A DNA stretch of 64,000 bases. Origin: Neodontobutis hainanensis. Lineage: Eukaryota > Chordata > Actinopteri > Gobiiformes > Odontobutidae. Below, piece after piece: positions 11,373 to 24,400 of this stretch. Position 1 is the stretch's first letter; the number at the start of each line of letters is the position of its first letter. The position numbers were made by a program, and so were the translations under genes. The notes beneath the pieces were generated by a model that saw only the letters and a program-made list of their open reading frames with translations, had not been told where the DNA came from and ran no database searches. The DNA lies in contig JALDNG010000016.1 in NCBI GenBank assembly GCA_024349245.1, forward strand, positions 496,001 through 560,000, in the 5' to 3' direction.

Positions 11373-12220
11373 TCAGCAGCACTCCTCAATAAGAAGCTCC
11401 CCTGAACAATAAAGTTTCTTTTTGATGGCCCTGAAGCTGCGGCTCAGCCTTAGTGTGCACTGGTGCTTTACAGGGGTCTGTGGGGAACTGCTTCCCTTTA
11501 AGAGCTTCTGGACTTTTGGCCATAGTCCACTAGACTCCAGCTTTAACACCAAGGTCACCTGAAATGTGGGAACCAGGTCAGCATCCACTGCTATTTGATC
11601 AACAGTACATAAAGACTCCTGGTCACCTCTGTCCACACACAGGTCAATGAGGGCCCCTCTGAGGCCGCACGGCTCACTGGCAGCCAAGTGGACAAGTTCC
11701 TGGGTTATATTGTGCAATAGACAGTTGGGTAGTATAAGCTTGGAGCAGCCAAGGTTGGGTGACGCTTCCCTGAGGCTTTGTGTGATTGCTGCCACAGCTT
11801 CTGAAGCCAGCGACTCCTCCAGGGGATAAAAGCAGTCATTGCTGTTGGTCTCTGACAAAGACATGTCTGCTACAGAACCTAAAACAAATAGTTATATTAG
11901 AATTATTTTTAAGTAAAGTATATTAATTAATAAAAAATTAAATGTATGGATAAAAGAATGTCCCTTTATATTTGGGATGTGTGTCATGTCATGCCAAAGA
12001 AAATGTACAATAAAACATTAACAATATTTTTAAGATCTAAGTTTGAACACTTACCAGTTTCACTCCAGTTACACTGTTGATCTGCTGAGACTCTCTGATC
12101 CACTTTTAGTTCAACTAGCCTCTGCAGCAGACTGCCCCAGGACAGCCGATTTGAACCCCTGTCCTCAGCTGGGGACGGTGGAAAGCTTTCATCCGGAGAT
12201 TGGTTGCAAGAAAAAGACAT
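11373..12220 (-). CDS. ddit4: DNA damage-inducible transcript 4 (REDD1), mTORC1 inhibitor
   Basis: A stress-induced cytosolic protein that promotes TSC1/TSC2 inhibition of mTORC1. Coding exons: 12220-12055 and 11878-11373, joined in phase 1 (GTAAGT / TTTTAG), giving 223 aa (human 232). The N-terminal third is Ser/Pro-rich and poorly conserved, as usual. The C-terminal core holds the family signatures SEPCGLRGALIDLCVDRG, VPTFQVTLVLKLESSGLWPK and RAIKKKLYCSGELLIEEC. The SEPCGLRG hotspot and the LLIEEC end fit DDIT4 better than DDIT4L, which ends differently. The gene lies tail to tail with dnajb12, as expected from human 10q22. No frame damage is seen. Confidence 0.93.
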
Positions 12221-12299
12221 ATTTCAAAGAGTGTTTTTTTTTTTTTTTAAATAAAAAAAGTGCAATGGTCTCCTCTAACGGTTGGTCCCCTTCCCCTGA

Positions 12300-12420
12300 G
12301 CCAGTCCAGCTGGAAAACACATTCTGCAACAATGGAACAAAGCCTTATTTAGCCCAGCTGAAACGCCCCGCCCATTGTATTTCTCAACCAATCCGCATTT
12401 GCCTCACGTACCCAGTTCAA
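12300..12420 (-). promoter_or_regulatory. Putative ddit4 core promoter
   Basis: Reading toward ddit4: an ACGTG hypoxia-type core (complement of 12405-12409), an inverted CCAAT box (12388-12392), a GC box (12364-12373) and a TATA-like CTAAATAAGG (complement of 12343-12352). DDIT4 is a known HIF-1 target. The motifs are seen; the assignment is inferred. Confidence 0.5.
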
Positions 12421-12674
12421 GTCGAGCCTGCCTGGTAACATTTGGTCTTTTGATGTCGCATGGCCCCTGACCCCACAAGTGTCCCAAAGCTAGCCTCCCC
12501 CAACATGCAAATTTGTTCCATTTTTCTACCAGATATAGTATTATTATTATTTTAACTGAGCTAAGTTGAAGCATCATCAGAACAACACAAAGACACACCC
12601 CGTTAGTTTTTTAGAGAAAAAGGAATGATGAAAGAGCAAAAGACGAGTCATTATTTGACGGAATACCCGGCTGA

Positions 12675-12708
12675 CACGTAGTGCACGTAGCCCTCTGACC
12701 TTACGTGA
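12675..12708. promoter_or_regulatory. Cluster of three ACGTG cores upstream of ddit4
   Basis: CACGT at about 12675 and 12684 (ACGTG on the minus strand) and ACGTG at about 12703 lie within 34 bp, about 0.5 kb upstream of the ddit4 start. They fit hypoxia-response or bHLH E-box half-sites; binding is not shown. Confidence 0.4.
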
Positions 12709-14438
12709 GAGTGTGGAGCATGACTAGCTGCGTGTTAACGTCTGTAAAACTTCACAAATTATGAACACATCCTTAACATAAATAACTACTGTCAGTAGAA
12801 GACAAAAACTCGCGTATAATTGCTGAACTTAATAATACTGTAGAGGTCTCAAAAATAAATTACATTATTAATATTTTTTTCTAAACAGGCTACCACAGCT
12901 TCCAACATTATTAATTGTGCTAAGTTAGTATATTCATTAGTTCATGGCTAACTCTACAGCTTTAATCGTGTAAATTAGATAATTCGTTTAAGGATTAGGG
13001 ATAGTTGTGGCTATTTAAGTCTATGTGACAAATAATTGACATTGATGTGTTATTTGTTTAAGTGTTTTTCTACATGAATTAACAGTTGTAATTTTCTTAA
13101 ATCGAACTAATGCTAATCGTAATTCTTTCTTAGCAAAAAGGCGGCTATGGACAGTGCTAGTGATGATGATGATGAAAGGCAGACAGTTTAACGAAACTTT
13201 CCCCATTTTACATGCTACACTCACTTATTTAACCAACCCCCACCTGGCGACCAGTAGGCTGGTTTGTGGGTCAGGAGGGGGCAAAAAAGCAAGCTCTAAC
13301 CATGTAACGAGTAGGCTAATGACACATTTTAATGCCTACTAAGTTTTAATGGCATTTATAAACTGGAATTAAACTTTGAGCGTTGAGCAAGATAGCAGAG
13401 AGGACATGTTGTCACCCTTTTTAAAGTTTTACAAGCCAATTTTGGGTTAATCATATTGTTAAAATTATTAGGACAAATGAAATAATGATGAGACATTAAG
13501 ACAAAATGGATTTTTTTTCCTTTGTTGCCCAGTCTGTTTTTAAGTGGTGCATTCTACTAAAAATCCACACAGGGGCCTCATTGCAACATTTTCAGGTGAA
13601 ACAATGTGAGCAGCCTTGCAAAGCTGATTGTGACAGTGTACATGTTTGCATGTACACTGTGTATGCTGAGTGCTCTCATTATTCGGCCAAACTGAGCAGA
13701 CAAAATGTTACACCATATAATGTACTTTAAGGGAAAACACTTTAATAGCCACAGTTGCTTTTCTCTCTTTGATGCAGGTCGGCGGTGTGCATACAAATGA
13801 GAAAACTTTTGAATTAGGTTGTAGGCTACACTGTTTAGGCTAAAGCATTATCCGTGCCACGTCATGGAAAAGAAAGGAGAATGTAAATGAGGACACAAAG
13901 CGTGACAGGAGCTGGTGTTTTACAATTCAAACAGGCCTGAGAGTGTTGTTAGGATGGCCGCCTCAGGCTTTGTAAAGCATGTATAATAAATTTAGTGCCT
14001 AATGGTTTGTTAAATTAGGGTGCTATTCTATAACATTCATGTATTCTTGTGTGAAAATGAGTCTTGAGTAAAAGCAATATTGACCAACGCTTTGGTCTTC
14101 ACTGGACAATAAAGATGAAGTGGAGAATATAACACTCACACTTAAATGAGCTCAAATATTATAAAACTCTTGTTTTGTTAATTCACTCATGAGTAAAGCG
14201 GTTTGAACATTATGGTCTGTAGCTATAGCAACAGCATGCAGTTGTCAGTAAGGACAGTGCTGATAGACCTCAAAAGTTTTGTTGAATAACCCTTTTTGTT
14301 TCATTGTTGCCTTTATAGACAGTTGCTTCTGAGTGAGGCCTGCAGCGTCTGCAGGATAATTCCAACTAAAGAAGAGGTAAAGTATTTTAATGTTTCTGCC
14401 AAATGCCCTAGCACACAGACTCTGACACCTCTGCCATC

Positions 14439-14469
<31 letters not shown>

Positions 14470-17400
14470 ATCTAAAAAAGCTTTAGCCTTAACAGGACAG
14501 CGTTTCTATGTTTGCCTTTGTGCGCCTGCAACACCTGAAGTCTGAGCCGGGACAGGGTTCCATTTAGGTTTTGATTTATTGCTGGAGGAAGCAGAAACAG
14601 ACCTGCACTCTCTGGGGGGGGGCAGTACAAACTGTGATGTTTGGCAAGTTTTGCTGAGGCCGACTCTTCTTTATCAAAGCATTAACACTTTGCACACCAT
14701 TTCCAAATATACAAGTCCTGAAAGCAGAATAGAGTCATACGTTTTGGCTGACCTTGCATTTAAACTCTAGCAAGTGGAATTTTATTTTGGCTGACACATT
14801 ATGGATGACCATTACAGTGATTCATCTGGTCATCTTTTATTTACATGTTCTAACCCTTTAAAATACTATGTATCAACATTCATTTTACTATACCAGCAAG
14901 GGTTGTGCAATATTATAAAAAAATGTGCTGTGTGATTATTATGTTGAATATTGCAATAACCATATGACTGGAATATGATTTTAGGCTCTGACTGGACAAT
15001 TATTTTGACATTGGTGAAACTCTGTCAGATGAAAGACCATATATGTCAAATATGCTACAAATGCTACTCGAAAAGGGACAATTGTGTGACTAGGGCATAT
15101 ATAGTCACTTGGTAGGTAAGCAAGTCAGTGTAAATGGGATCAAGTATGAGCACATGACAAAGAAGAAAAATCCCGCTGAAGGAAGCTATCTTTCCTTTTA
15201 GAACCACATGCATTATTTAGGACTGGTACCGCCGCTTATGTTATTTTTTTTTTGTTTGCCGTTGAATTAATCAGGACTCTGTGGACACTTGTGACTTCTG
15301 ACTGACTAATCATCATGATTCACCTGCACTTTATAGCTGTTGGATCAGAAGCTATAATGCTAAAAAGCCATTGCGTAAAAATTATGTAGCATAACGTTTT
15401 AACAAAATGGAACACAAGTTCTGTCTAACTGAAAAAAGTGGACATTTAAAGCTCCATAGAACAAAATAGAAGTCCCATTTCCTAAATTACAACTGTACTG
15501 AGAAAACAAACTGAGCACTGCTGAAGAAGAAGCCTCTTTCGTCCATGAGAGTTTAGCACATTTACAAGAAAAGTTAAATAAACCATCTGACAGCAGTAAA
15601 AAATTCTTGAGAGTACGTTTGGTTGAAGTAGCAGACAGACACACAACAGGAGGAATGCTATACTAAACAACATGGACCACTGCATTTAGCATTTGAACAA
15701 CAGAGAGCAGCCGGTGGACGTCTGAGATCAGTGACCTGCAGGACGGGACATCACAATCAGTCAATCTATGGTAGATGAAGTCTGAATCAATTTTGTTTTT
15801 TCATTTATTTAGAGAGACCTAACAATTGAATTTCAGTATGACCATTTAGCTTCTTTTTTTTTTCTTTTTTTTTACCAGTGTTAAAATAAATATAAGTATT
15901 ATAACTCATGCACACATGTCTTGAGTGTTATATGTATTACACCAGGCCAAAAAGGGTTGAATAGGTATTATTAGTCAGACAATAGTTATACTGTAAATAT
16001 ATAACATGACACACCTTGCGCAGTAAAAAGACTGGTGATTGATACTGGGCCCCATAAGTGGCCCATGGCTGGTTCATATTGTCTTATGTCCTCTCCTTCC
16101 AGGCATATTTTCTTGTTGACTTTTAAAAGTCATCTGATCTTTATGACCCCACCTTGCAGACAGATTCTGCCATTTTGCTCCACATTGCAATAGTATGGAC
16201 CAAACTTTTGACTTTTTTTCTAAGATTTCATAAGGAAATTACCTGAAACCCCCCTGGCTCTGACTCTAAGATTACTCAACCATTTTTCTTTTCATTGGCT
16301 TCATGAATGACACTCACAAAAGTATTTTTCTACATTTCTAGTGTTAATAGACCTTTTCTTTTCCATTTTGACTCATTGCTCTTAGCAATTTAAAGTGAGA
16401 CAGACTGGCACCAGAGTCTACAGCATGCATTGACATGTGCTGATACCCATTGTGCCTCACTGACTTTAAACATTTGCAAGTCTTATTTATTTTGATTAAT
16501 TCAGAAAATACTAAATACTCTACTCTGATAGTAAACCTTATAGCATCTCATTTCAGTAAGAACCTGTCACTAAATGTGTTTCTCAGGGGACTGACTCAAA
16601 CAGCAACAGAGATACAGTAGCACACAGGAAAGATGGTAAGATAGCACAGCCTCTCCTTCCCAGAAAGCATTATCTTTATACCATCTAGACACAGAAGCTC
16701 ATTGATTTGTTGTCTAATAATGTAGAGATACATAGATAAAATTCAGAACATTCACTTTGCTGTTGTAGCATATAAGAGAGCTGTTCTAGATCACCCAGTG
16801 TCACTTCTGCTAAATTCATGGAGTATACATTGTACCGTTTCTTGTTTGTTTTTTCCGTAGCATAAAAAACAGCCAATGTAGCACATGTGTAATTAATGAT
16901 ATTAATTACAGCTGCCTTGCCTTTAGCTGTCCCAGTTTCTCATGCTGTACCTGCTGCCTCAGTGGTTTAGTGGGACACATACTGTATATAGAGCAGAGCC
17001 GTCATTAATATTAACACCTGTGCATTTTCTGCAACTTCAACAAAATAATATGTGAGCAGTTTAAATGTTTTGGGGGTGTGTATCACAGCAATTTTGAGAG
17101 TTTTGTTGAAAAAAAAAACTCCAAAAGTAGCATTAAAGGCAAAGGCAGGCATTTTTCTGTCACTGAAAATTTTATAATGAACATAGATTGAGCTGGTTTT
17201 CTTACTTCAAGCACATGATTTAAGAATTATAGAACAATCCATTGATTTGAAGCTACTAGGTCTCTAGCTAAAGATGAATATTAAAGCAAGGAACTGTCTA
17301 AACAACCAAGCTGCAAATTGTCATGGCTCCAAAATGCATCATCAAGCTTCTGATAAGTTTCTGAAATTAACTATTTTTGGACTTTTTCTGCACCTGTTTT

Positions 17401-18240
17401 GTAGATTCATCCATTATTGTAAAACAAACATCCACATGTCCAGAACTGAAAATAATATGTATTTCAATTTTTATACGGTTACATATCAAGCCAATGTAAA
17501 GTCAACATAGCACATTTCAGCTGAGATTTATTAAAGATGCAGTGTGTAGCCCTTGACAACACTGAAAACTGCAATATCACGTCATTTCCCTCTTTTTTTA
17601 GAACATTTGGCAACCTACGGAATCCTAGCAGGAGCATTCTGCTGTGATGTTTTAATCCTTCATGCCAGACTATTCAAAAAAAAAGACAATGTGCTTCTTC
17701 CAATACACTACTTAGTTTGTCCTCTCTGTGCAGCAGTACCGGAACAAGAACTAATGGAGGATTCCCATGCTTCTACACATGGTGGTAGTTTAGAGCTTTC
17801 AATCATGGCTGCCATTGTTTTTTACATAAAAGCAGCCCATTGGCATTATGAAGTTTATAGATAAGTTCTTTGTGAGTTAGGTTGCATGTTTACCTTCTAT
17901 TACATTTTGCTTGATTGGTTCTAAGGTGTTTACAGTTTAGTGTGTACAATATAAAAAACAACTGAGCTGTAGGTCCCCTCTCTGTTGTTTATCATGTGTC
18001 TCTTTTTACGTTACGGTCCATAAGAAAGATCCTTTTTGGGATGGACAGGATTTTTAGTACAATATGTGTTCACTGGAGGAAAGGGGGCGTCCAGTATCGC
18101 TTGCTTATAATACATCTGTAGTTCTAGAGAGCAAAATTTTACACAATCCACCTATAATACCTCTATTTAGTATCCATATGTTGAGAAAGTGTAGGCTGCT
18201 GAACTTTTAAAGACAGCTTTGAAAGGATTTGTAAAACATC
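12709..18240. other. ddit4-spock2 intergenic region
   Basis: About 5.5 kb without a recognised protein gene. It includes a poly-T tract (14445-14469), an exon-like segment at 14319-14376 and a LINE 3' fragment at about 15600-15850. A block at about 17535-17865 resembles dispersed fish sequence and carries a 103-codon ORF of no recognised family. Human ascc1 and anapc16, which lie between DDIT4 and SPOCK2, were not seen. Confidence 0.5.
15600..15850 (+). repeat. LINE 3'-end fragment (second copy)
   Basis: Shares GTGGACGTCTGAGATCAGTG and AACAATTGAATTT with the fragment at 2935-3230, with small indels. It is a decayed copy of the same non-LTR element end. Confidence 0.6.
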
Positions 18241-18456
18241 CAGCCTTACCTACCCCCCACCTTTATCCTCTCCAATCAGCCCTCCCCTCGCAGCCTCTCC
18301 CCTGCTCTCTCCCTCAGCAGCAGCAGCCTCCTATAGGCTAATCAGTTAGTAGTTTTATCACAGCCTCAGCATCCTCTCTCCCACCTCCTCCTCCTTCCTC
18401 CACTGTCAGAGGAACACCGACAGCCCGCGCATTGAGTAGTGTTTTTGCCCGCTGCC
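18241..18456 (+). promoter_or_regulatory. Putative spock2 promoter and 5' UTR
   Basis: A pyrimidine-rich CCTCC/CTCC block with a CCAAT box (18272-18276) and a TATAG-like motif near 18333. The sequence runs into a strong start context GCTGCCATGG. An in-frame GTG at 18439 also extends the ORF, but the ATG at 18457 is preferred. Confidence 0.45.
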
Positions 18457-21400
18457 ATGGTGGAAATGACGGATATAGTGTGCCTTCTCGTTCCGCTGGT
18501 GATGCTGGTGGGGTCCAGCCACCAGACCGACGCGAAAAGCGTCAAAGAGGCGGACAAGACGGGGAATTTCATGGAAGACGAGCAGTGGCTGTCCACCATT
18601 TCACAGTACAGCCGCAAGATCAAGCACTGGAATCGCTTCAGAGACGTAAGTCCGCCGTGTGGATTGAGACGTTCGCGGTAATGCCGTACGCTAAGCTTCA
18701 CTGTCGGGGACACATTACATTTATAGTTTTTGACACTTTCACACTTAATACAAAGCTGCAAACAAACTTAACTTAGCCCGCAGTGTCTTGTTCAAACATG
18801 ACCCACCTGGAAATAAAAACATAAATTGAAAGCACTTTAAATGTTTAAACACTTAAAATGTATAAGTCCGTAAAAAGTGAAAATGTACATGTTTTTGTTG
18901 CCCTTTTTAAAATTACTTAAGTGATGTTTTTGTGCCAAATATGGTAGGATATATTTACATAAATTAATATGGAAATACCAAGTTAGCCTACACTTAAGCT
19001 AGCAATGGTGAGATGTTTGATTGCACGGTTTAAAGCAGTATTCGCAAAAGGTAGGCCCCGAAAATTTAGAGTCACTCAAAACGTTCCAATTGCAGTATTA
19101 GCAAAATTACTAAGTATATTTAGCTGTATACTGAGCTATGTACATGAATATATGCATTTAAATAGGTTAAACGGTCTGGAGCAATGCAAGGATGCAACGC
19201 AGAAGATTGTAGACTATTTGAAATTAAGTATAGGTCCCCACAAACAATAAAATAAATAAATAAAATTGTGTTTTACCCATAATAATAATAAAAAACAAAT
19301 AGTTTAAGGATAAACCAACATTAAAAGGCCAAAATGATACCATAATAATTATCAAAATTTTACTGACTTCTCCCTGTTTCCTTGGTAATGGACTCCTGCT
19401 ATTTAATGTTGTGAATGTGAACCCTTTTGCAAAAACAGCCCTGTACAGAGCCACTCCATCTCACTGCCGTATAGGTACCTCAGATGTGCTCACTGTATTC
19501 TCTGGAGATTCCTCTATTATAACACTGGGTAGTGATTGATTGATGGCCATGGTCACCCACTGAACAGACTCAACTGGGTTTCCTGGGATTGATTAAAGCC
19601 TGCAGGGTATGCTATATGATATGTGACGTGTTTGTAAATGTATGTGTGTGTCTGCCTTTCAGTTCTGGGAAATGATTACTAATGATCACAACAGAATTTG
19701 AACCACAGTGCAGTTGAATTATATCTCAAGTGAATCCTGTTAAATGAGTTTTAATTGATCCAGAGTGGTTGGTATAGCATGTGATGCGTATCGTTATTGG
19801 ATTGGTGATGAGTAATTGGCTTCAGCCTGCTATATGAGAGCAACGGCATATCTTCTTAAATGAGGTGGTGAGGCATCCTGCGTAATGACCATCCCAGTGA
19901 GTCTGTGTTGTTGTTGATCGTAAGTCATCCCTGCTTAAATTGTGGGTAGTGGACATCCCAGAAGAAAAAGGTGATTGTGTGGGAAAATTGGCAGCCAGCC
20001 TCTTGGGGAAGGATTAAGTGTATGACTCCGATTAGTGTCCTCTATGTCCTGTGGAACTGTACTTTAGGAAATAATGAAAATGTGGACGTGAGAAAAGATT
20101 AAGCCAGGATTGTATTGTAGGGTAATAGATCTCTGGGGCGTGACGTCACACAAACAAATTCAACTGTTTGTTGGCAGGAAAGGTCAACAATCACATAAAT
20201 CTGTACAAGCTCTAACAATTATGTGTATAAAAGGATTGAGCCCTCTTTCTAACCCTTTTGTGTATATAACCCTCAATGCCTGTGTCCCTATTACACAGAA
20301 TGAAAGGCAAACAGGCAATAAATGTGAGCTTTTTTTTTCCAGTGACCAGTGTTGAGGTTGACAGACAGACAGGCAATGTGATACTGTATATAAAATGCAT
20401 TTTGTGAATCCACAAATAGAAAGCACATGGCTAATTAAAATAAGTCAATGCAACAAACATTGTGCCATTGGTGCTACACATAAAGGGGCTAATGTCTTTG
20501 CCTCCCTGTGGCATTTTTGACATTGGAGAAAGTGTGCAGAGGACTAACACTAGTGTTAACTAGTGCAGAAAATTGAAAAACAAGCCATGTTCATTGTGTC
20601 AACTTGTATAGAGGCAAACAGCGACTGGATCCTACTGTAGGCTCCGCTGTTGTGACCACTTCACACCAGGTACCGTCATAACATCTATCTTTTTGCACTG
20701 ATATTTCTTTGTATTACATTTATAGACCTACAAGCCTAAAGAAAGCATTACACTCTTTGTGACTCTGGAGGGCTATAGCTACGAAAAATAGTGCTTGATA
20801 GAGCTAATAGTTAATGTCTGTAATATAATAAACATATGCTTGGTGCATGAAAAGTGTGATGGATGTTGATTCATTTTTGTGACATATAGCTTAATTAAAG
20901 TACTTTGACAGCATTGAGAACTAAGCTAGCTCTGTTTATCTTTTGCACATTTTTTCCTGACAATATGGCGAACATAACACAATGAGCTTTCTGAAGCCTG
21001 GAGTTCTTTAGGCTCTAGGCTTCATATGCTCACCTAGGTTAGTGCTGAACAAGTCCTGGAACACTCAGCAAGCTGAAGAAGAAGCAATCTTTTAACATTT
21101 CAGGGTGGGTTTGCTTCTCGTATAAAGATGAGAGACGCTACCTTCCCTTTCTACTCAGTTTAACATCAAAGTCCCTACAATTCCACTGTTTCATAATGTG
21201 CTCTATCTCTTTAATGATCATAATCCCCAGAGGTGATTTGGCAGCGTGTGCGTGGATTAGCAAGCGTTTACACAATCTTCTGCGATTCTGTTGAGACTGA
21301 CGAGTGTGAGTATGTTTTGGCGTCACACTCCGGTTCATGTGTTCGCAGTGTGTTAAAGGCCATCGGTGGTGGTGTCTCTGGTGAGGATGATGATGATGAG

Positions 21401-24400
21401 AGCAGAAACATCAGAGAAGCAAACCACTGTAAGACCCGCAGGAATTGCCAATAGAAACCACTTTGATTTCAGCTGGCTGCCGTAGCAACAGCAGCCTCTC
21501 CGTTACACTGTTGAAATGGAGCATGTATCACTGGGAGTTTGATGACTCTATCCACAGCAGTCCCGCTTCAGGCTCAAGGAATACACGGAAACGCATTTTT
21601 AAAAATCAATTTCCACTCTGCAGACTGACACACTATTTTTGCAAGCAGCATTCTGAAAGATTCTTTTTGCTACATCTGTTTTAGAGGACATTTTAAGTGT
21701 CAAAGCCAAAAACTCACAATAATGAACCTATTCTGACAAATAAAATGAAAAAATTGTGTTTTTATTTCTTTCACTACAAAAAAATACTCACTAGATACTA
21801 GATTTGCGTATCTAAAAGGAAAGCAAACATGTCTTAGCTATATGAGCATTTATTTTTGTTTAATAAGACCAAAGTCAGAGTTAAAGATTAACCTGAGCTT
21901 GTACATCTGTAAATTTAATACAGAGAGGCATTAACACTTTTTAAAATGTTTGCCCTGGTGGTACATTTTACTTGAGTGTGGCAAAAGTGTAAAAATTATT
22001 TGTTGCTAAATGAATCTGCTGCTCAAAAATCAACAATGTTACAGGAGGGAATGACATTTTCCTCTTCAGCAGAATATTTGGCACACATTATTTGTAACAT
22101 GCTGTGTTTGCTGTATTGATTTATGCCAATTACATTCGACATTTATTCATTTAGCTGACGCTTTTGTCCAAAGCGACTTACAATAAGCTTCAATTCACCA
22201 GTGTCACAGCTGGAACACCACTGGAGGCAAGGAGGGTTAAGTGTCTTGCCCAAGGACACTACGACAGTATGAACTGTGGGGAGAGCACTACACTACTGCT
22301 ATTTACAATTAGTACTATTTACTAGAAACTGAATACATGGATTAGTGCTTTGGACATATATTTCCATACACAGTGAATGTGGTGTTTTACAACATGTCTA
22401 AAAAGGTTTAATATGGGTTTGTGTGACGTCATGTGCACTATTTCTTCTTTTTATTTTATAAGATGTACTCACCAACACTCTTCATTCTAATCAAAATAGA
22501 TATTAGTTAATTTGCATTAAATTTGTTTTTCTTTCAATATTAGAGTCTATTTAAATAAAGATAATGTGAATGTAAATTTTGTTTGTTTATAGCATGCTTC
22601 TGCTGCCCCCAAAAGCCCAGCATTGCTAAATACAGGGATAAGATAAAAGTTGCATCTGAGCTTAATTGAAAATGAAAGTAAGCCCAACTGTTCTGGGAAT
22701 TATCAAGTTGATGTATAAAATACAGCCAATGACACACTTATAGGCTTTTCACATTTCATAAATTAAAGTTGACTTGCGCAGTCCTCCGAGAGCAGAATGT
22801 TGAATATCAACTCAAACTGGAAAGCAATAATCAAAGCGGAATAACATAAAAGAGGAGCGCTTCTTCTTTTCCCCCTTTTCATCAACTCACACAGAGATAC
22901 ACACAAACCCCCTGCACATATAAACACACACATAACATAGGCTGCAAAGACCAGTATAAATATTTCATTTTTATTCTCTCACTAAATGTAAGAGCAGCTC
23001 AAACCGGGACAAGAACTCTGACATCCAGTAAAAATAACTACCAGACTTCCATTCAATCTATTGGAATGACAAAGCAATTAGGTTTTACAGTTAGTCTACA
23101 GAATGGAATACCTTCAATCCTTTAATCTGACAGGTGCACTCAACGTTTCATTCCACTAATGCACCAAATCCTGGCTAAAACACTGCAATAGTGCCTGGAT
23201 GCAAAATTTCAACCATGAATATTGTATGGTGTAGTGCTCCACTTTGGTGAGTTCTCTTAAGGTTTGGTAAAAACAAACAACACAGAATAGACAGGTTCAT
23301 TTTAGGATTGCAGTTGACCATTATAGCACATTATATTATCTTCAAGGCTAGATTGAGACTACTCGCTCGACACTAAGTATTGTATTTCATGTTCCAGGTA
23401 GGTCTGGGTGTTAGGGTAAAAAAATTTGACAGAAAGTTGTATTTGATATATTCTCAAAACAAAAGTAAGCTGTTAAGAATTAAAACTCTTATGTACTGAG
23501 CTAAAACATAACAGCAATAGCAAAGCAGAGGCACTTGAAACATGGCAGTGAGGAAGTTTTTTGCCCTCCAATTTTAGGAATGTGACTTAAGCTTCAATGA
23601 GCAGCACACCCTTAACGCCCTTTTTTGCGTCTATGGTGATGCAAGGCCACAAAAGTCCTTTATAAAAGATGGAAAAGTGCTCTGTTAAATCAGCAATCAC
23701 ATCCCTCGTCTCACTGATGATTTGTGTTAAGGTGCGTTTCCTGCCACTTAGCAGATCTAAGCCATTACAGAGGTAACATGACCACCTTTTTCTATTGATT
23801 ATTAGTAATCTGTAGTCTCTCACCATGACCAATGTTCAAGTTGCTCTGGCAACTAGCTGCAGCGTTAGCCTTTATGTGGTTGACATGAAGGAAAGCATTT
23901 TGCAGGTCATTATATTTTAACCACGGGAAATCACATTATTTTATCAGTAATTCAACAATCTGCAACCTTGAACATTGTTTCTACATATTGTGTAAATATA
24001 AAATAACCCATTAACATACCATACTTGTGATCATTTACCATGAGCACATTTAGTTTGACTCTGATTTATTTACCAATATAGTCTTTTGCAACCCTAATAC
24101 GACACAGAAATACGCAGGGACAATTTGATGTCCGTTGGGATCATCTCAAATTGAGAAGTTTTCTATTTCCTTTCCACTACATTACAGCATTTTATGCATA
24201 GCCAATCCAATTTGGTGCGTCTTCTCAAGCCAAATCAACAGTAGCTTACATTTTTTGCTTAACTTGCCCTGTAAAAATGATACTGTCCATGAAATTGCCA
24301 TGCCATGAAATTGGTCTGAAGTTTTATTTCTGCATATTCGAGATAAACTCAGTTATGTGTCCCAGAATGGATGATGATTACCAGGGCACAGCTATGCAAG

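Noticed and set aside
18439..18456. Earlier start for spock2
   Set aside because: It is a GTG without support; the ATG at 18457 has a strong context and leads into a signal peptide.
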